DNA of 38,575 nt from Prosthecodimorpha hirschii (GCF_001305515.1 NZ_LJYW01000001.1:4051387-4089961); one strand, 5' to 3'; positions 11,423 to 23,955 are shown, counted from the stretch's first letter. The notes: a model not told the origin generated them from the sequence alone. A program made the numbers and translations.

Positions 11423-11470
11423 TATCGCAATGCAATAAATTGCACAATGCGACAGATATTGCGATATCGC
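11423..11470. promoter_or_regulatory. Nested palindromes upstream of zwf
   Basis: Three symmetric elements overlap in an AT-rich patch. TATCGCAAT (11423-11431) pairs with ATTGCGATA (11458-11466). Inside it lies TGCAAT-AA-ATTGCA (11431-11444). GCGATATCGC (11461-11470) is a perfect 10-bp palindrome. This is the only AT-rich region in the 282 bases before zwf and is a probable promoter/operator. The regulator is unknown; HexR/RpiR or LacI-type control of zwf is known in other bacteria. Confidence 0.5.
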
Positions 11471-11550
11471 CGTCTTGCCAGATGCTCCGGCGGATTGCAA
11501 GTGCAAAGGCCGCGCGGCCGGGCGGCCCGGCACCCCCGACCGAAACGGCG

Positions 11551-11577
11551 AAGCCCCCGGCTTCTGGCCGGGGGCTT
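11551..11577 (-). terminator. Terminator hairpin after the first Gly/Tyr/His-rich gene
   Basis: AAGCCCCCGGC (11551-11561) and its exact complement (11567-11577) form an 11-bp stem with a five-base loop, 65 bases past the stop of the gene at 11642-11908. The A-stem-T form is typical of factor-independent terminators in GC-rich alphaproteobacteria, although the U-tract is short. Confidence 0.65.
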
Positions 11578-11641
11578 GCTGGACGGGTGCCGGAGGGGCG
11601 GGGCTTCGGGGGCTTGCCGGGCCGGGACGGGCCCGGAAGGC

Positions 11642-11908
11642 TCAGTAGCAGGTCTTCACCCAGCGCCACTCCCAGCCGCCATAGCCGTCATAGGTCTTCA
11701 CCTTCTTGGCGTAGCAGTTGTCGTAGCCGTAGCCATGACCGTAGCCGTATCCGTAGCCGTGGCCATAGCCGTAGCCGTGTCCCTTGAACACGACATGGCC
11801 GTGATGGTGGCCGCCGACGACGACCTTGACCTTGCCGGCGGAGGCCGGGGCGGCGGCGAGACCGAGGGCGAGGGTGGCGCCGAGGAGGGTGGTGAGCATG
11901 GTCTTCAT
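11642..11908 (-). CDS. Small exported Gly/Tyr/His-rich protein (paralogue 1)
   Basis: An 88-residue protein with no recognised family name. Residues 1-24 are a classical signal peptide ending in APASA. The mature part starts with KVKVVVGGHHHGHV, continues as a run of GHGYGYG-type repeats (about residues 43-62), and ends in a 24-residue tail. That tail follows the pattern C-x2-KKVK-x-[YF]-D-x2-GG-[WF]-x-W-x-[WF]-V-[KR]-TC. The protein at 12640-12873 has the same tail without gaps. The two cysteines could form a disulfide, and the histidines could bind metal; both are inference. The gene has its own terminator and an upstream palindrome shared with two neighbours. Export to periplasm or surface is likely. 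Confidence 0.8.
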   Translation of the reverse strand: MKTMLTTLLGATLALGLAAAPASAGKVKVVVGGHHHGHVVFKGHGYGYGHGYGYGYGHGYGYDNCYAKKVKTYDGYGGWEWRWVKTCY

Positions 11909-11941
11909 GGCTGATCTCCGTTTGCTTCGAGGTTGGGTCGG

Positions 11942-12012
11942 GGATCACTCTCGATCCCGACTGTCACCACCTTGCCGGAGCGCCCGGCCGACCGCTGTTC
12001 CCCGGGGAACAG
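11942..12012 (-). promoter_or_regulatory. Shared upstream element of the secreted-protein genes, copy 1
   Basis: CTGTTCCCCGGGGAACAG at 11995-12012 is a perfect 18-bp palindrome. After a 31-base gap there is a 24-base block (11942-11965) that is identical, base for base, to 12910-12933 in front of the paralogue. The block ends 33 bases before the start codon. GGGAAC is compatible with an ECF-sigma -35 element, but the palindrome could also be a repressor site. Confidence 0.6.
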
Positions 12013-12167
12013 GCCCGAAATTCCGATCCGGCCGGCCCGAAATCTGTTTTCGTGCGGCGGCGCGCCTCGGATCGCCTCGGCCGGACCGGAGGCGGGCGAC
12101 GGGGCGACCGGTGGGCGTGTGGGGCGCCGCGGATGAACACCGGGGCGCTGTGGGGACCGCAAAATCG

Positions 12168-12520
12168 TAGCCCGCGACTCCGAGTCGGGTCTGTCATGCC
12201 AGGGCTTGTCCCTGGCATCCACGGGAGCCGCCAGTCCGGCACGATGGATGGCCGGGAAGAGCCCGGCCAGGACAGAAGTGGGGAGCCTGGTGTTGTCGGC
12301 TTGGTACGTGGGGGCCGACCGCGTCGGTTCGGCAGGCAAGACCTCAGCCTGCGACGTGGTTTCGGGTCTGTCATGCCAGGGCTTCTCCCTGGCATCCACG
12401 GGGGGCCGCCAAGCCCGGGGCGATGGATGGCCGGGACGAGCCCGGCCATGACAGAAGTGGGGAGCCTGATGTTGTCGGCTTGGTACGAGGGGGCTGACCG
12501 CGCGTCGGGTCGGCAGGCGG
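12168..12520. repeat. Two tandem copies of a 177-bp REP-like intergenic repeat
   Basis: Copy 1 runs from about 12168 and copy 2 from about 12345, with a 177-base period. Each copy has an outer CTGTCATG...CATGACAG-type pair, an inner hairpin of ATGCCAGGG with CCCTGGCAT, and a second hairpin of TGGCCGGG with CCCGGCCA. Translations such as MPGLVPGIHG and DGRDKPGHD-like strings are familiar products of alphaproteobacterial intergenic repeats, so no gene is called. The 731-base gap between the two small secreted-protein genes is mostly this repeat. Confidence 0.75.
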
Positions 12521-12571
12521 CCGCAGGGGCCTTCGCATCAGTGCGCCATCCCGTCGGTGTCCAAACGCCGA

Positions 12572-12596
12572 AACCCCCGGCGGGCGGCCGGGGGTT
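12572..12596 (-). terminator. Terminator hairpin after paralogue 2
   Basis: AACCCCCGGC (12572-12581) and its exact complement (12587-12596) form a 10-bp stem with a five-base loop, 44 bases past the stop of the gene at 12640-12873. It has the same A-stem-T architecture as the terminator of paralogue 1. Confidence 0.6.
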
Positions 12597-12639
12597 CCGA
12601 GTGGGGGCGGGCTTGGGCGGGCAGGGGCTGCCCGAGGGG

Positions 12640-12873
12640 TCACCCGCAGGTACGGACGAAGGTCCAGCGGAAGCCGCCATGGTGGTCGAAGATCTTGACC
12701 TTCTTGATGAAGCAGCCGTGGCCATGGCCGAAGAAGGCGACCCGGTGGCCGTGGGAAACGAACTTGTGGCCGTGGAAGCCACGCGGCCCGGACTTGAAGC
12801 CGGCGGACGCCGGGGCGGCCACCGTGGTGGCGAGGAGGGCGGCGCCGAGCAGGGAAGCGAGGATGGTCTTCAT
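12640..12873 (-). CDS. Small exported His/Gly-rich protein (paralogue 2)
   Basis: A 77-residue protein with a signal peptide over about residues 1-25 (APASA before GFKSG). The mature region is rich in Gly and His (FHGHKFVSHGHR, FFGHGHG). It ends in the same 24-residue cysteine-flanked tail as the protein at 11642-11908: C, then KKVK, an aromatic-Asp pair, GG, an aromatic, W, and a final V-R-TC. The Gly-Tyr repeat region of paralogue 1 is shortened here. The first residues of the signal peptides also match (MKT, LLGA), so the pair arose by duplication. No known family is recognised. Extracytoplasmic location is well supported; a role in metal binding, cell envelope or adhesion is only a guess. 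Confidence 0.78.
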   Translation of the reverse strand: MKTILASLLGAALLATTVAAPASAGFKSGPRGFHGHKFVSHGHRVAFFGHGHGCFIKKVKIFDHHGGFRWTFVRTCG

Positions 12874-12909
12874 GGGATGTCTCCGTCAGCGGTCTGGGTT
12901 TTGCGTCCA

Positions 12910-12978
12910 GGATCACTCTCGATCCCGACTGTCGCCATGCTGCCGGAGCCCGGGCGGTCACGCTGTTCCCTGGGGAAC
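12910..12978 (-). promoter_or_regulatory. Shared upstream element of the secreted-protein genes, copy 2
   Basis: GTTCCCTGGGGAAC at 12965-12978 is a 14-bp palindrome except for the central pair. The identical 24-base block at 12910-12933 follows after exactly 31 bases, as in copy 1, and ends 36 bases before the start codon. Conservation of both blocks and their spacing shows a duplicated, probably functional promoter region. Confidence 0.6.
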
Positions 12979-13219
12979 CGGCGGATTTTTCGGATCGATC
13001 GTCGCGCCGATCGGGCGCGTTGGGGGCGTTGCCTTCCGCCAGCGGCTTCATCCTGCCGCAACGGAGCCGCCAACCGGTCGGACTTGATTCACCGGGCAGG
13101 CCGTCCGCCGCCCTTCCCGACGCATCTCGGCTCCTGCGGTCCCGGAGGACCTCCGCCGTCGAGGCGGCCCGCGCTTCGGAGCCGGTTCCGGTCCGTGGCC
13201 GGTCCGGCAACGCCGGCGA

Positions 13220-13246
13220 CCGGCCGGAGCGCGAGGCTCCGGCCGG
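13220..13246 (-). terminator. Hairpin downstream of the 263-residue exported protein gene
   Basis: CCGGCCGGAGC (13220-13230) pairs with GCTCCGGCCGG (13236-13246) around a five-base loop, 53 bases past the stop at 13299. There is no T-tract. The remaining 12979-13219 part of this gap is GC-rich and shows nothing else supportable. Confidence 0.4.
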
Positions 13247-13298
13247 GCAGGGCGGTGGGGACGTTCGGGCAGACCTTCGGGAGGACTGGTCGGGTCGT

Positions 13299-14090
13299 TC
13301 AGGGGCAGGCCTTGGCGGCCTCCGGACCCTTGCCGGCGGTGGCGGCTGCCGCTGCGGGCGGGGTGCCGGCGGGGGTGGCCGAGGCCTGGGCCTCCGGCGC
13401 CGGGCAGGTCTCCGCCTCGTCCAGCTCCTCGACCTCGGCTTCGGCGACCGGAGCCTTGACGGCCTCGGGGGCCGGGACCGCGGCCGGGACGCCGACAACC
13501 GGGGCGGGCGGCGCCTTGCCGACGGTCGGGGCGGCGACCGGGGGCTTGGCGCCGAGCAGGACGCCGGTCACCACCGCGCCGGTGCCGACCACGGCACCCG
13601 TCCCGACCACCGCGGCCTTGCCGGGCGCCTTGCCGGCGGTGCCGGTCGGCGCCGGGATGCCTATCGGCGCCGGGATGCCGGTCGTGAGGCTGGCGGGCGG
13701 CGGATTGCCGGGAACGATACCGCCCAGCGTCGGAGCCTTGTCCTTCTCGCCGGCGGTCTCGGCCGGCGGCTGGACGATGATCACGGTGGCGCCGTTGGTG
13801 CCGTAGCCATAGCCGGTGCTCGGGCGATAGCCGTAGCCATAGGCGGGGCGATAGCTGCTGCCGTCATTGTAGCCGTAGCTGTAGCGATAGGCGCCGCGAT
13901 CGTTGCGATAGCCGTAGTCGTGCCGCTGGAAGCCGCGATACTGGTGGCCGTAGCCACCCTGGTGGCTGAAGCTGCGCTGGTGGCCGCCCTTCCAGCTCTT
14001 GTGGTTCTGCTGGCCGGACCAGCCGGCCGAAGCCGGCAGGGCGGTGGTGGCGAGGGCGAGGGTGGCGGTGGCGAGGAGGAGGATGCGCAT
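13299..14090 (-). CDS. Exported Gly/Tyr-rich, Pro/Ala-rich low-complexity protein
   Basis: A 263-residue protein of unknown function. Residues 1-23 form a signal peptide (ALPASA before GWSGQQ). About residues 24-100 are rich in Gly, Tyr, His, Arg and Gln (SFSHQGGYGHQYRGFQRHDY, then GYGYRP repeats). A short TVIIVQPP segment follows. The rest is Pro/Ala/Gly-rich with a hydrophobic stretch containing VVGTGAVVTGVLLG around residues 165-180, and ends with two cysteines in ETCPAP and KACP. AAGGA nine bases upstream supports the ATG. It resembles the two smaller neighbours in composition and in its upstream palindrome but lacks their cysteine-flanked tail. A surface or matrix role is plausible but not shown. 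Confidence 0.72.
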   Translation of the reverse strand: MRILLLATATLALATTALPASAGWSGQQNHKSWKGGHQRSFSHQGGYGHQYRGFQRHDYGYRNDRGAYRYSYGYNDGSSYRPAYGYGYRPSTGYGYGTNGATVIIVQPPAETAGEKDKAPTLGGIVPGNPPPASLTTGIPAPIGIPAPTGTAGKAPGKAAVVGTGAVVGTGAVVTGVLLGAKPPVAAPTVGKAPPAPVVGVPAAVPAPEAVKAPVAEAEVEELDEAETCPAPEAQASATPAGTPPAAAAATAGKGPEAAKACP

Positions 14091-14168
14091 GGTCGGGGTC
14101 CTTTCCGGTTCGGGACGGCACGTTCGCCGTTGATGTCCCGATCCTGCCCCGTGCCGCGCCGTCCTTCA

Positions 14169-14182
14169 GTTCCCCAGGGAAC
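14169..14182 (-). promoter_or_regulatory. Shared palindrome upstream of the third secreted-protein gene
   Basis: GTTCCC-CA-GGGAAC lies 78 bases before the start codon. It matches the palindromes of copies 1 and 2 in sequence and rough distance (88 and 91 bases). The 24-base block of the other two is not present, apart from a short GGATCGGGAC-like match on the minus strand. Confidence 0.5.
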
Positions 14183-14234
14183 AAGGCCCCAAACGACCGC
14201 GTCCCTCTTCCTCCAGCACCAGCGCCGTCGCGAC

Positions 14235-14254
14235 GCCGCCCCCTTCGGGGCGGC
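14235..14254 (-). terminator. Candidate terminator of the glp operon
   Basis: GCCGCCCC (14235-14242) and GGGGCGGC (14247-14254) form an 8-bp all-GC stem with a four-base loop, about 50 bases past the glpK stop. A weaker stem, GCCCG with CGGGC (14271-14285), is closer to the stop. No T-tract is present. Confidence 0.4.
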
Positions 14255-14302
14255 TCCCGCGCGTCGGGCGGCCCGATGGCCGGGCGGCCCGGACCGTCGC
14301 CG

Positions 14303-15793
<1,491 letters not shown>

Positions 15794-15912
15794 GCGGTTC
15801 CCCCCGGGTTCAGTCGGCTGCCGCGCCGTGGCTCTGTCTCGGTCATCACTTCGCACCGCCCGGCCGGTCGGGGCAACCCGACGGCGGACCCGTGGCGAAG
15901 CGGTCGCGGAAC

Positions 15913-15974
15913 GGGGGAGGGCCTTGCGACCCTCCCCCGCACCCTTCGTTGCGTCAGGGCACCGGACGGTGCCC
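15913..15974 (-). promoter_or_regulatory. Two hairpins in the glpV-glpK gap
   Basis: GGGGGAGGG (15913-15921) pairs with CCCTCCCCC (15930-15938) around eight bases. GGGCACC (15957-15963) pairs with GGTGCCC (15968-15974) around four. They lie just past the glpV stop on the operon transcript. Strongly transcribed binding-protein genes often carry such structures to protect the 3' end or cause partial termination. Confidence 0.45.
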
Positions 15975-15985
15975 GAAGTGTCCGA

Positions 15986-17728
<1,743 letters not shown>

Positions 17729-17804
17729 TGATTCCTCCCGAATTTGCGTGCGCCTCCCGTGTCGACGGTCGGGCCCGCACGCCGGCCCTCCGTCGCAGAA
17801 CCCC

Positions 17805-18131
17805 TCACACCCAGCGGAACACCGCTGCGGCGTAGAGAAGGGAAATGCCGCTCGCCAGCCACAGCCGCGAGACTTCGAGACCTTCGCCGACCGGCAGCGT
17901 CGCGATCGTGTCGGCGCCGAACAGGGGCAGGAAGATCAGATGGATGAAGGCCGAGCCGAGCAGGGCGATGAAGAAGCGGTCGCCGCGCGTGGTCGGAATC
18001 CGCAGGATGCCGACGCGCTCGACCTCGGGATGGCGGATCGCCATCACGGTCAGCGTGCCGAGGGCGAGCGCGATCAGGCCGTAGAAGATCAGCGTCGCCG
18101 GCGTCCAGGCCATCCAGGCGAGGCTCTCCAT
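17805..18131 (-). CDS. glpU: Small integral membrane protein of the glycerol transporter (GlpU, DUF2160)
   Basis: A 108-residue protein with three hydrophobic segments, belonging to the DUF2160 family found within glpSTPQUV operons. Its ATG overlaps the glpQ stop by one base (TGATG), so its translation is coupled to the permease. The middle loop contains RHPEVERVGILRIPTTRGDR. Its biochemical role is not established; an accessory membrane subunit of the importer is the usual suggestion. A far longer frame through this region is only the unused continuation of the glpP/glpQ region in another frame. Confidence 0.85.
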   Translation of the reverse strand: MESLAWMAWTPATLIFYGLIALALGTLTVMAIRHPEVERVGILRIPTTRGDRFFIALLGSAFIHLIFLPLFGADTIATLPVGEGLEVSRLWLASGISLLYAAAVFRWV

Positions 18132-18925
18132 CACACCCTCCCCAGGGCGAAGCCCTTGGCGATGTAGTTGCGCACGAACCAGATCACGAGCGCACCCGGC
18201 ACCAGCGTCAGCACGCCGGCGGCCGCCAGCTGGCCCCAGTCCATGCCGGCCGAGGAGGCCGTGCGGGTCATGATCGACGAGATCGGCATGTTGTTGGTCA
18301 GCGTGCGGGCGAGCAGCAGCTCGACCCACGAGAACATGAAGCAGAAGAAGGCCGCCACCCCGATGCCGCTGGCGATCAGGGGCACGAAGATCTTCACGAA
18401 GAAGCGCGGGAACGAGTAGCCGTCGATGAAGGCGGTCTCGTCGATCTCGCGCGGCACGCCGGACATGAAGCCCTCCAGGATCCAGATGGCCAGCGGCACG
18501 TTGAAGATGGTGTGGGCGAGTGCGACGGCCCAATGGGTGTCGAACAGGCCGACCGCCGAATAGAGATTGAAGAAGGGCAGGGCGAACACCGCCGGCGGCG
18601 CCATCCGGTTGGTCAGGAACCAGAAGAACAGGTGCTTGTCGCCGAGGAAGCGGTAGCGCGAGAAGGCATAGGCGGCCGGCAGCGCGACCGAGATCGAGAT
18701 CAGGGTGTTCAGCGCGACATAGATCAGGCTGTCGACATAGCCCATGTACCAGGCCGGGTCGGTGAAGATGTTGATGTAGTTCTTCAGCGTGAATTCGCGC
18801 GGATAGAGCGTCAGGCCCTGGTTGGTGATCTCGGAATTGTTCTTGAAGCTCATGTTCATGAGCCAGTAGATCGGCAGCGTCAGAAAGACGAGATAGAGGG
18901 TCAGGATCAGGCTGCGGAGCCGCAT
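18131..18925 (-). CDS. glpQ: Glycerol ABC transporter permease (GlpQ-type)
   Basis: A 264-residue permease of the MalG-like binding-protein-dependent family with six membrane segments. The ATPase-docking loop is seen in GVPREIDETAFIDGYSFPRF, followed by KIFVPLIASG. The start at 18925 is set by AGGAGGG eight bases upstream; longer frames run back through glpP in the wrong frame. It pairs with GlpP to form the channel. The gene begins five bases after the glpP stop and overlaps glpU by one base. The gene name here is that of the rhizobial transporter and should not be confused with the E. coli phosphodiesterase GlpQ. Confidence 0.92.
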   Translation of the reverse strand: MRLRSLILTLYLVFLTLPIYWLMNMSFKNNSEITNQGLTLYPREFTLKNYINIFTDPAWYMGYVDSLIYVALNTLISISVALPAAYAFSRYRFLGDKHLFFWFLTNRMAPPAVFALPFFNLYSAVGLFDTHWAVALAHTIFNVPLAIWILEGFMSGVPREIDETAFIDGYSFPRFFVKIFVPLIASGIGVAAFFCFMFSWVELLLARTLTNNMPISSIMTRTASSAGMDWGQLAAAGVLTLVPGALVIWFVRNYIAKGFALGRV

Positions 18926-18930
18926 GACGA

Positions 18931-19827
<897 letters not shown>

Positions 19828-19830
19828 GGC

Positions 19831-20919
<1,089 letters not shown>

Positions 20920-20930
20920 GCTGGTCTCCC

Positions 20931-22019
20931 TCAGGCCGCCGCCGCGCCGGTCGGGGCGGCCGCGAGGCGCCCGTCCGTGCCGAAGACGAAGAACCGGTCC
21001 GGGTCGAGATGGATGTCGATCACGGTCTCCGGCAGGTATTCGACGACGCCCGGCACCAGTGCGATCCAGCGTTCCGCCCCGACATCGACATGGATGAAGC
21101 TCTCCGAACCGGTGATCTCGGTCACCGCCACCGTGGCGGAGACCCGGATGGCATGCGGGCTTTCGGCGCCGAGCGTGACGTGGTGCGGCCGGAAGCCGAG
21201 CCAGTAGTCGCCTTCGGCGAGCGCCGCGAGCGGCCCGGTGGCCGGCCTGTTCAGGACCTGGCCGAGCGACATCTGCCCGCCGCGGATCGCCATGCGGGCG
21301 AAGTTCATCGGCGGGTCGGAGAAGATCTCGGCCGTCGCCCGGTCATCCGGCCGGCGGTAGACATCGACCGTCGGGCCGAACTGGGTGATGCGGCCTTCGC
21401 GCAGGGTCGCCGTATTGCCGCCGAGCAGCAGCGCCTCGGTCGGCTCGGTGGTCGCATAGACGAAGATCGCGCCGGTCTTGTCGAAGATGCGCGGCAGTTC
21501 CACGCGCAATTCCTCGCGCAGCTTGTAGTCGAGATTGGCGAGCGGCTCGTCGAGCAGGACCAGGCCGGCGCCCTTGACGATGGCGCGGGCGATCGCGGTG
21601 CGCTGCTGCTGGCCGCCGGACAGTTGCAGCGGCGTCTTGTCGAGCTGCGATTCGAGCCGCAGCAGTGCCGCCGCTTCCATGACCTTGCGGTGGATTTCGG
21701 CCTTCGGAGCGCCCTTCACGCGCAGCGGCGAGGCGATGTTCTCGTAGACCGTCATGGACGGATAGTTGATGAACTGCTGGTAGACCATCGCGACATTGCG
21801 CTCGCGCACGGGCAGGCCGGTCACGTCGACGCCGTCCATGGTGATGCGGCCGGCGGTCGGCCGGTCGAGCCCGGCCATCAGGCGCATCAGGCTGGTCTTG
21901 CCCGACAGCGTCGGGCCGAGCAGCAGGTTGATGGTGCCCTTTTCCAGCGTCAGCGTGGTCGGGTGGATGTGGGTCTCGGCGCCGACCACGCGCGACACGT
22001 TTTCGAGGCGAAGCGTCAC
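20931..22019 (-). CDS. glpS: Glycerol ABC transporter ATPase lacking the switch histidine (GlpS-type)
   Basis: A 362-residue MalK-like ATPase. Walker A GPTLSGKTS (35-43), signature LSGGQQQR (from 133) and Walker B LVLLDE (153-158) are present. The switch histidine is missing: the expected YVTHDQTEA is YATTEPTEA, so Thr191 replaces His. The start is GTG at 22019, which overlaps the glpD stop by four bases (GTGA). With GlpT it should form a heterodimer in which GlpT's Walker motifs face GlpS's intact LSGGQ, giving one working site, while the other site is impaired on both sides. Confidence 0.92.
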   Translation of the reverse strand: MTLRLENVSRVVGAETHIHPTTLTLEKGTINLLLGPTLSGKTSLMRLMAGLDRPTAGRITMDGVDVTGLPVRERNVAMVYQQFINYPSMTVYENIASPLRVKGAPKAEIHRKVMEAAALLRLESQLDKTPLQLSGGQQQRTAIARAIVKGAGLVLLDEPLANLDYKLREELRVELPRIFDKTGAIFVYATTEPTEALLLGGNTATLREGRITQFGPTVDVYRRPDDRATAEIFSDPPMNFARMAIRGGQMSLGQVLNRPATGPLAALAEGDYWLGFRPHHVTLGAESPHAIRVSATVAVTEITGSESFIHVDVGAERWIALVPGVVEYLPETVIDIHLDPDRFFVFGTDGRLAAAPTGAAAA

Positions 22020-23569
22020 GACCGGCCTCCCTGGGCGGCCAGCACCGCGCCGGTTGCGACATCGCCGCGGCGGGCGGCCATATAGGAGTCCAAGGCGGCG
22101 ACCTCGTCAGGTTTGAAGCGCAGGCCGAGCTTGGAGCGGCGCCAGAGGATGTCCTCGGCGGTCTCGGCCCATTCGGTCCGCATCAGGTGATCGACCTCGC
22201 GGGCGGTCAGGTCGGCGCCGAACAGGCGGCCGAGGTCGGACAGGCTGCGCGCGTCGCCGAGCATGGCGAGCGCCTTGGTGCCGTAGTATCGGAACAGCCG
22301 CGCCGCGTGCCGCTCGCTCAGATAGGGATGGCGCGTCCGGATCTCGGCGATCGCCGCCGGCACCGCGGCGACCGGGATGCCGCCGCCGGGCAGGTGACCC
22401 GTATCGGTCCAGGGCGCGCCCATGGTCGGAAAGAAGGGGGCGAGCTTCTCGAGCGCGGCTTCGGCGAGCTTGCGCGCCGTGGTGATCTTGCCGCCGAAGA
22501 CGTTGATCAGCGGCGCCTGGCCGTCGCCGCCCTCGAGCTTCAGGACATAGTCGCGCGTCGCCTCCTGGGCCTTGGAGGCGCCGTCGTCATAGAGCGGGCG
22601 CACGCCCGAATAGGTCCAGACCACGTCGGCGGGCTTGACCGGCTTGACGAAATAGGCGCTGACCGCCTCGCACAGATAGGCGATCTCGGAGGCGTCGATC
22701 GCCGCCTCGCCGGGATTGCCGCGATAGTCGAGGTCGGTCGTGCCGATCAGCGTGAAATCCTGCTCGTAGGGGATCGTGAAGCAGATGCGGCCGTCGGCAT
22801 TCTGGAAGATGTAGCAGCGGTCGTGGTCGTAGAGCCGCGGCACCACGATATGGCTGCCCTTGACCATGCGGACGCGGTCCGGGTCGTTGCGGCCGAGCGC
22901 GCCGCCGAGGAATTCCGACACCCACGGGCCGGCGGCGTTGACAAGGGCCCGGGCGCGGATCTCCGAGATCGCGCCGGTGCGGCGGTCCTCCAGGCGGACG
23001 CGCCACAGGCCGTCCTCGCGGCGGGCGGAGACGACGCGGGTGCGGGTGCGGATGTCGACCCCGCGATCGGCGGCGTCGCGGGCATTCATCACGACGAGGC
23101 GGGCGTCCTCGACCCAGCAGTCCGAATATTCGAAGCCGAACCGGAATTCGGGCCGGAGCGGCTTGCCGATCGGATCGGTCCGCAGGTCGACCGCTCGCGT
23201 GCCGGGCAGGATCTTGCGGCCGCCGAGATGGTCGTAGAGGAACAGGCCGAGGCGGATCATCCAGCGCGGCCGCAGGCCGCTGTGGTGGGGCAGCACAAAG
23301 CGCAGCGGCCAGATGAAATGCGGCGCGGCGCGCAACAGCACCTCGCGCTCGATCAGCGCCTCGCGGACCAGCCGGAATTCGTAATATTCGAGATAGCGCA
23401 GGCCGCCATGGACGAGCTTGGTCGAGGCCGACGAGGTCGCGCTGGCCAGGTCGCCCTGTTCGGCGAGAAGAACGGTCAGCCCCCGGCCGGCCGCGTCCCG
23501 CGCGATGCCGCAACCGTTCACGCCGCCGCCCACGACCGCGAGGTCGTAGCTTCGCTCCGCCACTCCCAT
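22016..23569 (-). CDS. glpD: Glycerol-3-phosphate dehydrogenase (FAD-dependent)
   Basis: A 517-residue flavoprotein that oxidises glycerol-3-phosphate to dihydroxyacetone phosphate at the inner membrane and passes electrons to quinone. The N-terminal FAD motif is VVGGGVNGCGIARDAAGRG, followed by the GlpD signature SSASTKLVHGGLRYLE. Two ATGs are possible, 23575 and 23569. GGGAGGG lies seven bases before 23569, so that start is preferred; it begins MGVAERSYD. It is the first gene of the glp operon and overlaps glpS by four bases. Four CGAA-type direct repeats at 23650-23685 lie in its promoter region and are probable GlpR sites. Confidence 0.95.
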   Translation of the reverse strand: MGVAERSYDLAVVGGGVNGCGIARDAAGRGLTVLLAEQGDLASATSSASTKLVHGGLRYLEYYEFRLVREALIEREVLLRAAPHFIWPLRFVLPHHSGLRPRWMIRLGLFLYDHLGGRKILPGTRAVDLRTDPIGKPLRPEFRFGFEYSDCWVEDARLVVMNARDAADRGVDIRTRTRVVSARREDGLWRVRLEDRRTGAISEIRARALVNAAGPWVSEFLGGALGRNDPDRVRMVKGSHIVVPRLYDHDRCYIFQNADGRICFTIPYEQDFTLIGTTDLDYRGNPGEAAIDASEIAYLCEAVSAYFVKPVKPADVVWTYSGVRPLYDDGASKAQEATRDYVLKLEGGDGQAPLINVFGGKITTARKLAEAALEKLAPFFPTMGAPWTDTGHLPGGGIPVAAVPAAIAEIRTRHPYLSERHAARLFRYYGTKALAMLGDARSLSDLGRLFGADLTAREVDHLMRTEWAETAEDILWRRSKLGLRFKPDEVAALDSYMAARRGDVATGAVLAAQGGRS

Positions 23570-23649
23570 TTCCATTCCCTCCCGGGGTCGCCACAACGGG
23601 GACCCTCGCACGGCGCGGTCGAGCCCGCCGCTTTCGGGAGGATGCTGTT

Positions 23650-23685
23650 CGAAGCAAAAACGAAAGTCAAACGAAAAAATCGAAC
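23650..23685. promoter_or_regulatory. CGAA direct repeats upstream of glpD, candidate GlpR operator
   Basis: CGAAG at 23650, CGAAA at 23661, CGAAA at 23672 and CGAAC at 23681 are spaced 11, 11 and 9 bases, close to one helical turn. They lie 81-116 bases before the glpD start in an A-rich patch. DeoR-family GlpR proteins commonly recognise repeated TTCG/CGAA half-sites. Confidence 0.6.
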
Positions 23686-23817
23686 GTGACGCCTCGCATC
23701 GGTGCCTGCGAATCGTCGATCCGCCCGATCCGCTCCGAAAGCGGCTGTTCCGTCGAGCGGGGGGCACGGGAGAGCAGCGGTCGCGACCATCGGCCCCCGG
23801 GGGCGGGCGAGGGGATG

Positions 23818-23955
23818 TCGCGCCTTTCGAACGCGTGGCGCCGGCCTGGTGCGATCGCGGCTTTCGAACGTGTGGCGCCGGCCCGGTGCTAGCGCGGCTT
23901 TCGAACGCGTGGCGCAGGCCGGGTGCGATCGCGCCTTTCGAAGGCTTGGCGGGGG
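23818..23955. repeat. 37-bp tandem repeat between glpR and glpD
   Basis: Three full units (23818-23854, 23855-23891, 23892-23928) and a partial fourth (23929-23955) match closely. Each unit carries CTTTCGAA with the palindrome TTCGAA, followed by a GTGGCGC-rich half. The array stops at the base before the glpR stop codon. The 386-base gap between glpD and glpR thus holds the glpD promoter sites and this array. Confidence 0.75.

Noticed and set aside
12181-12500. Small proteins with MPGLVPGIHG-like sequence
   Set aside because: These are translations of a palindromic intergenic repeat familiar in alphaproteobacteria, not genes.
23818-23955. Short CRISPR-like array at 37-bp period
   Set aside because: Repeats are contiguous with no spacers.
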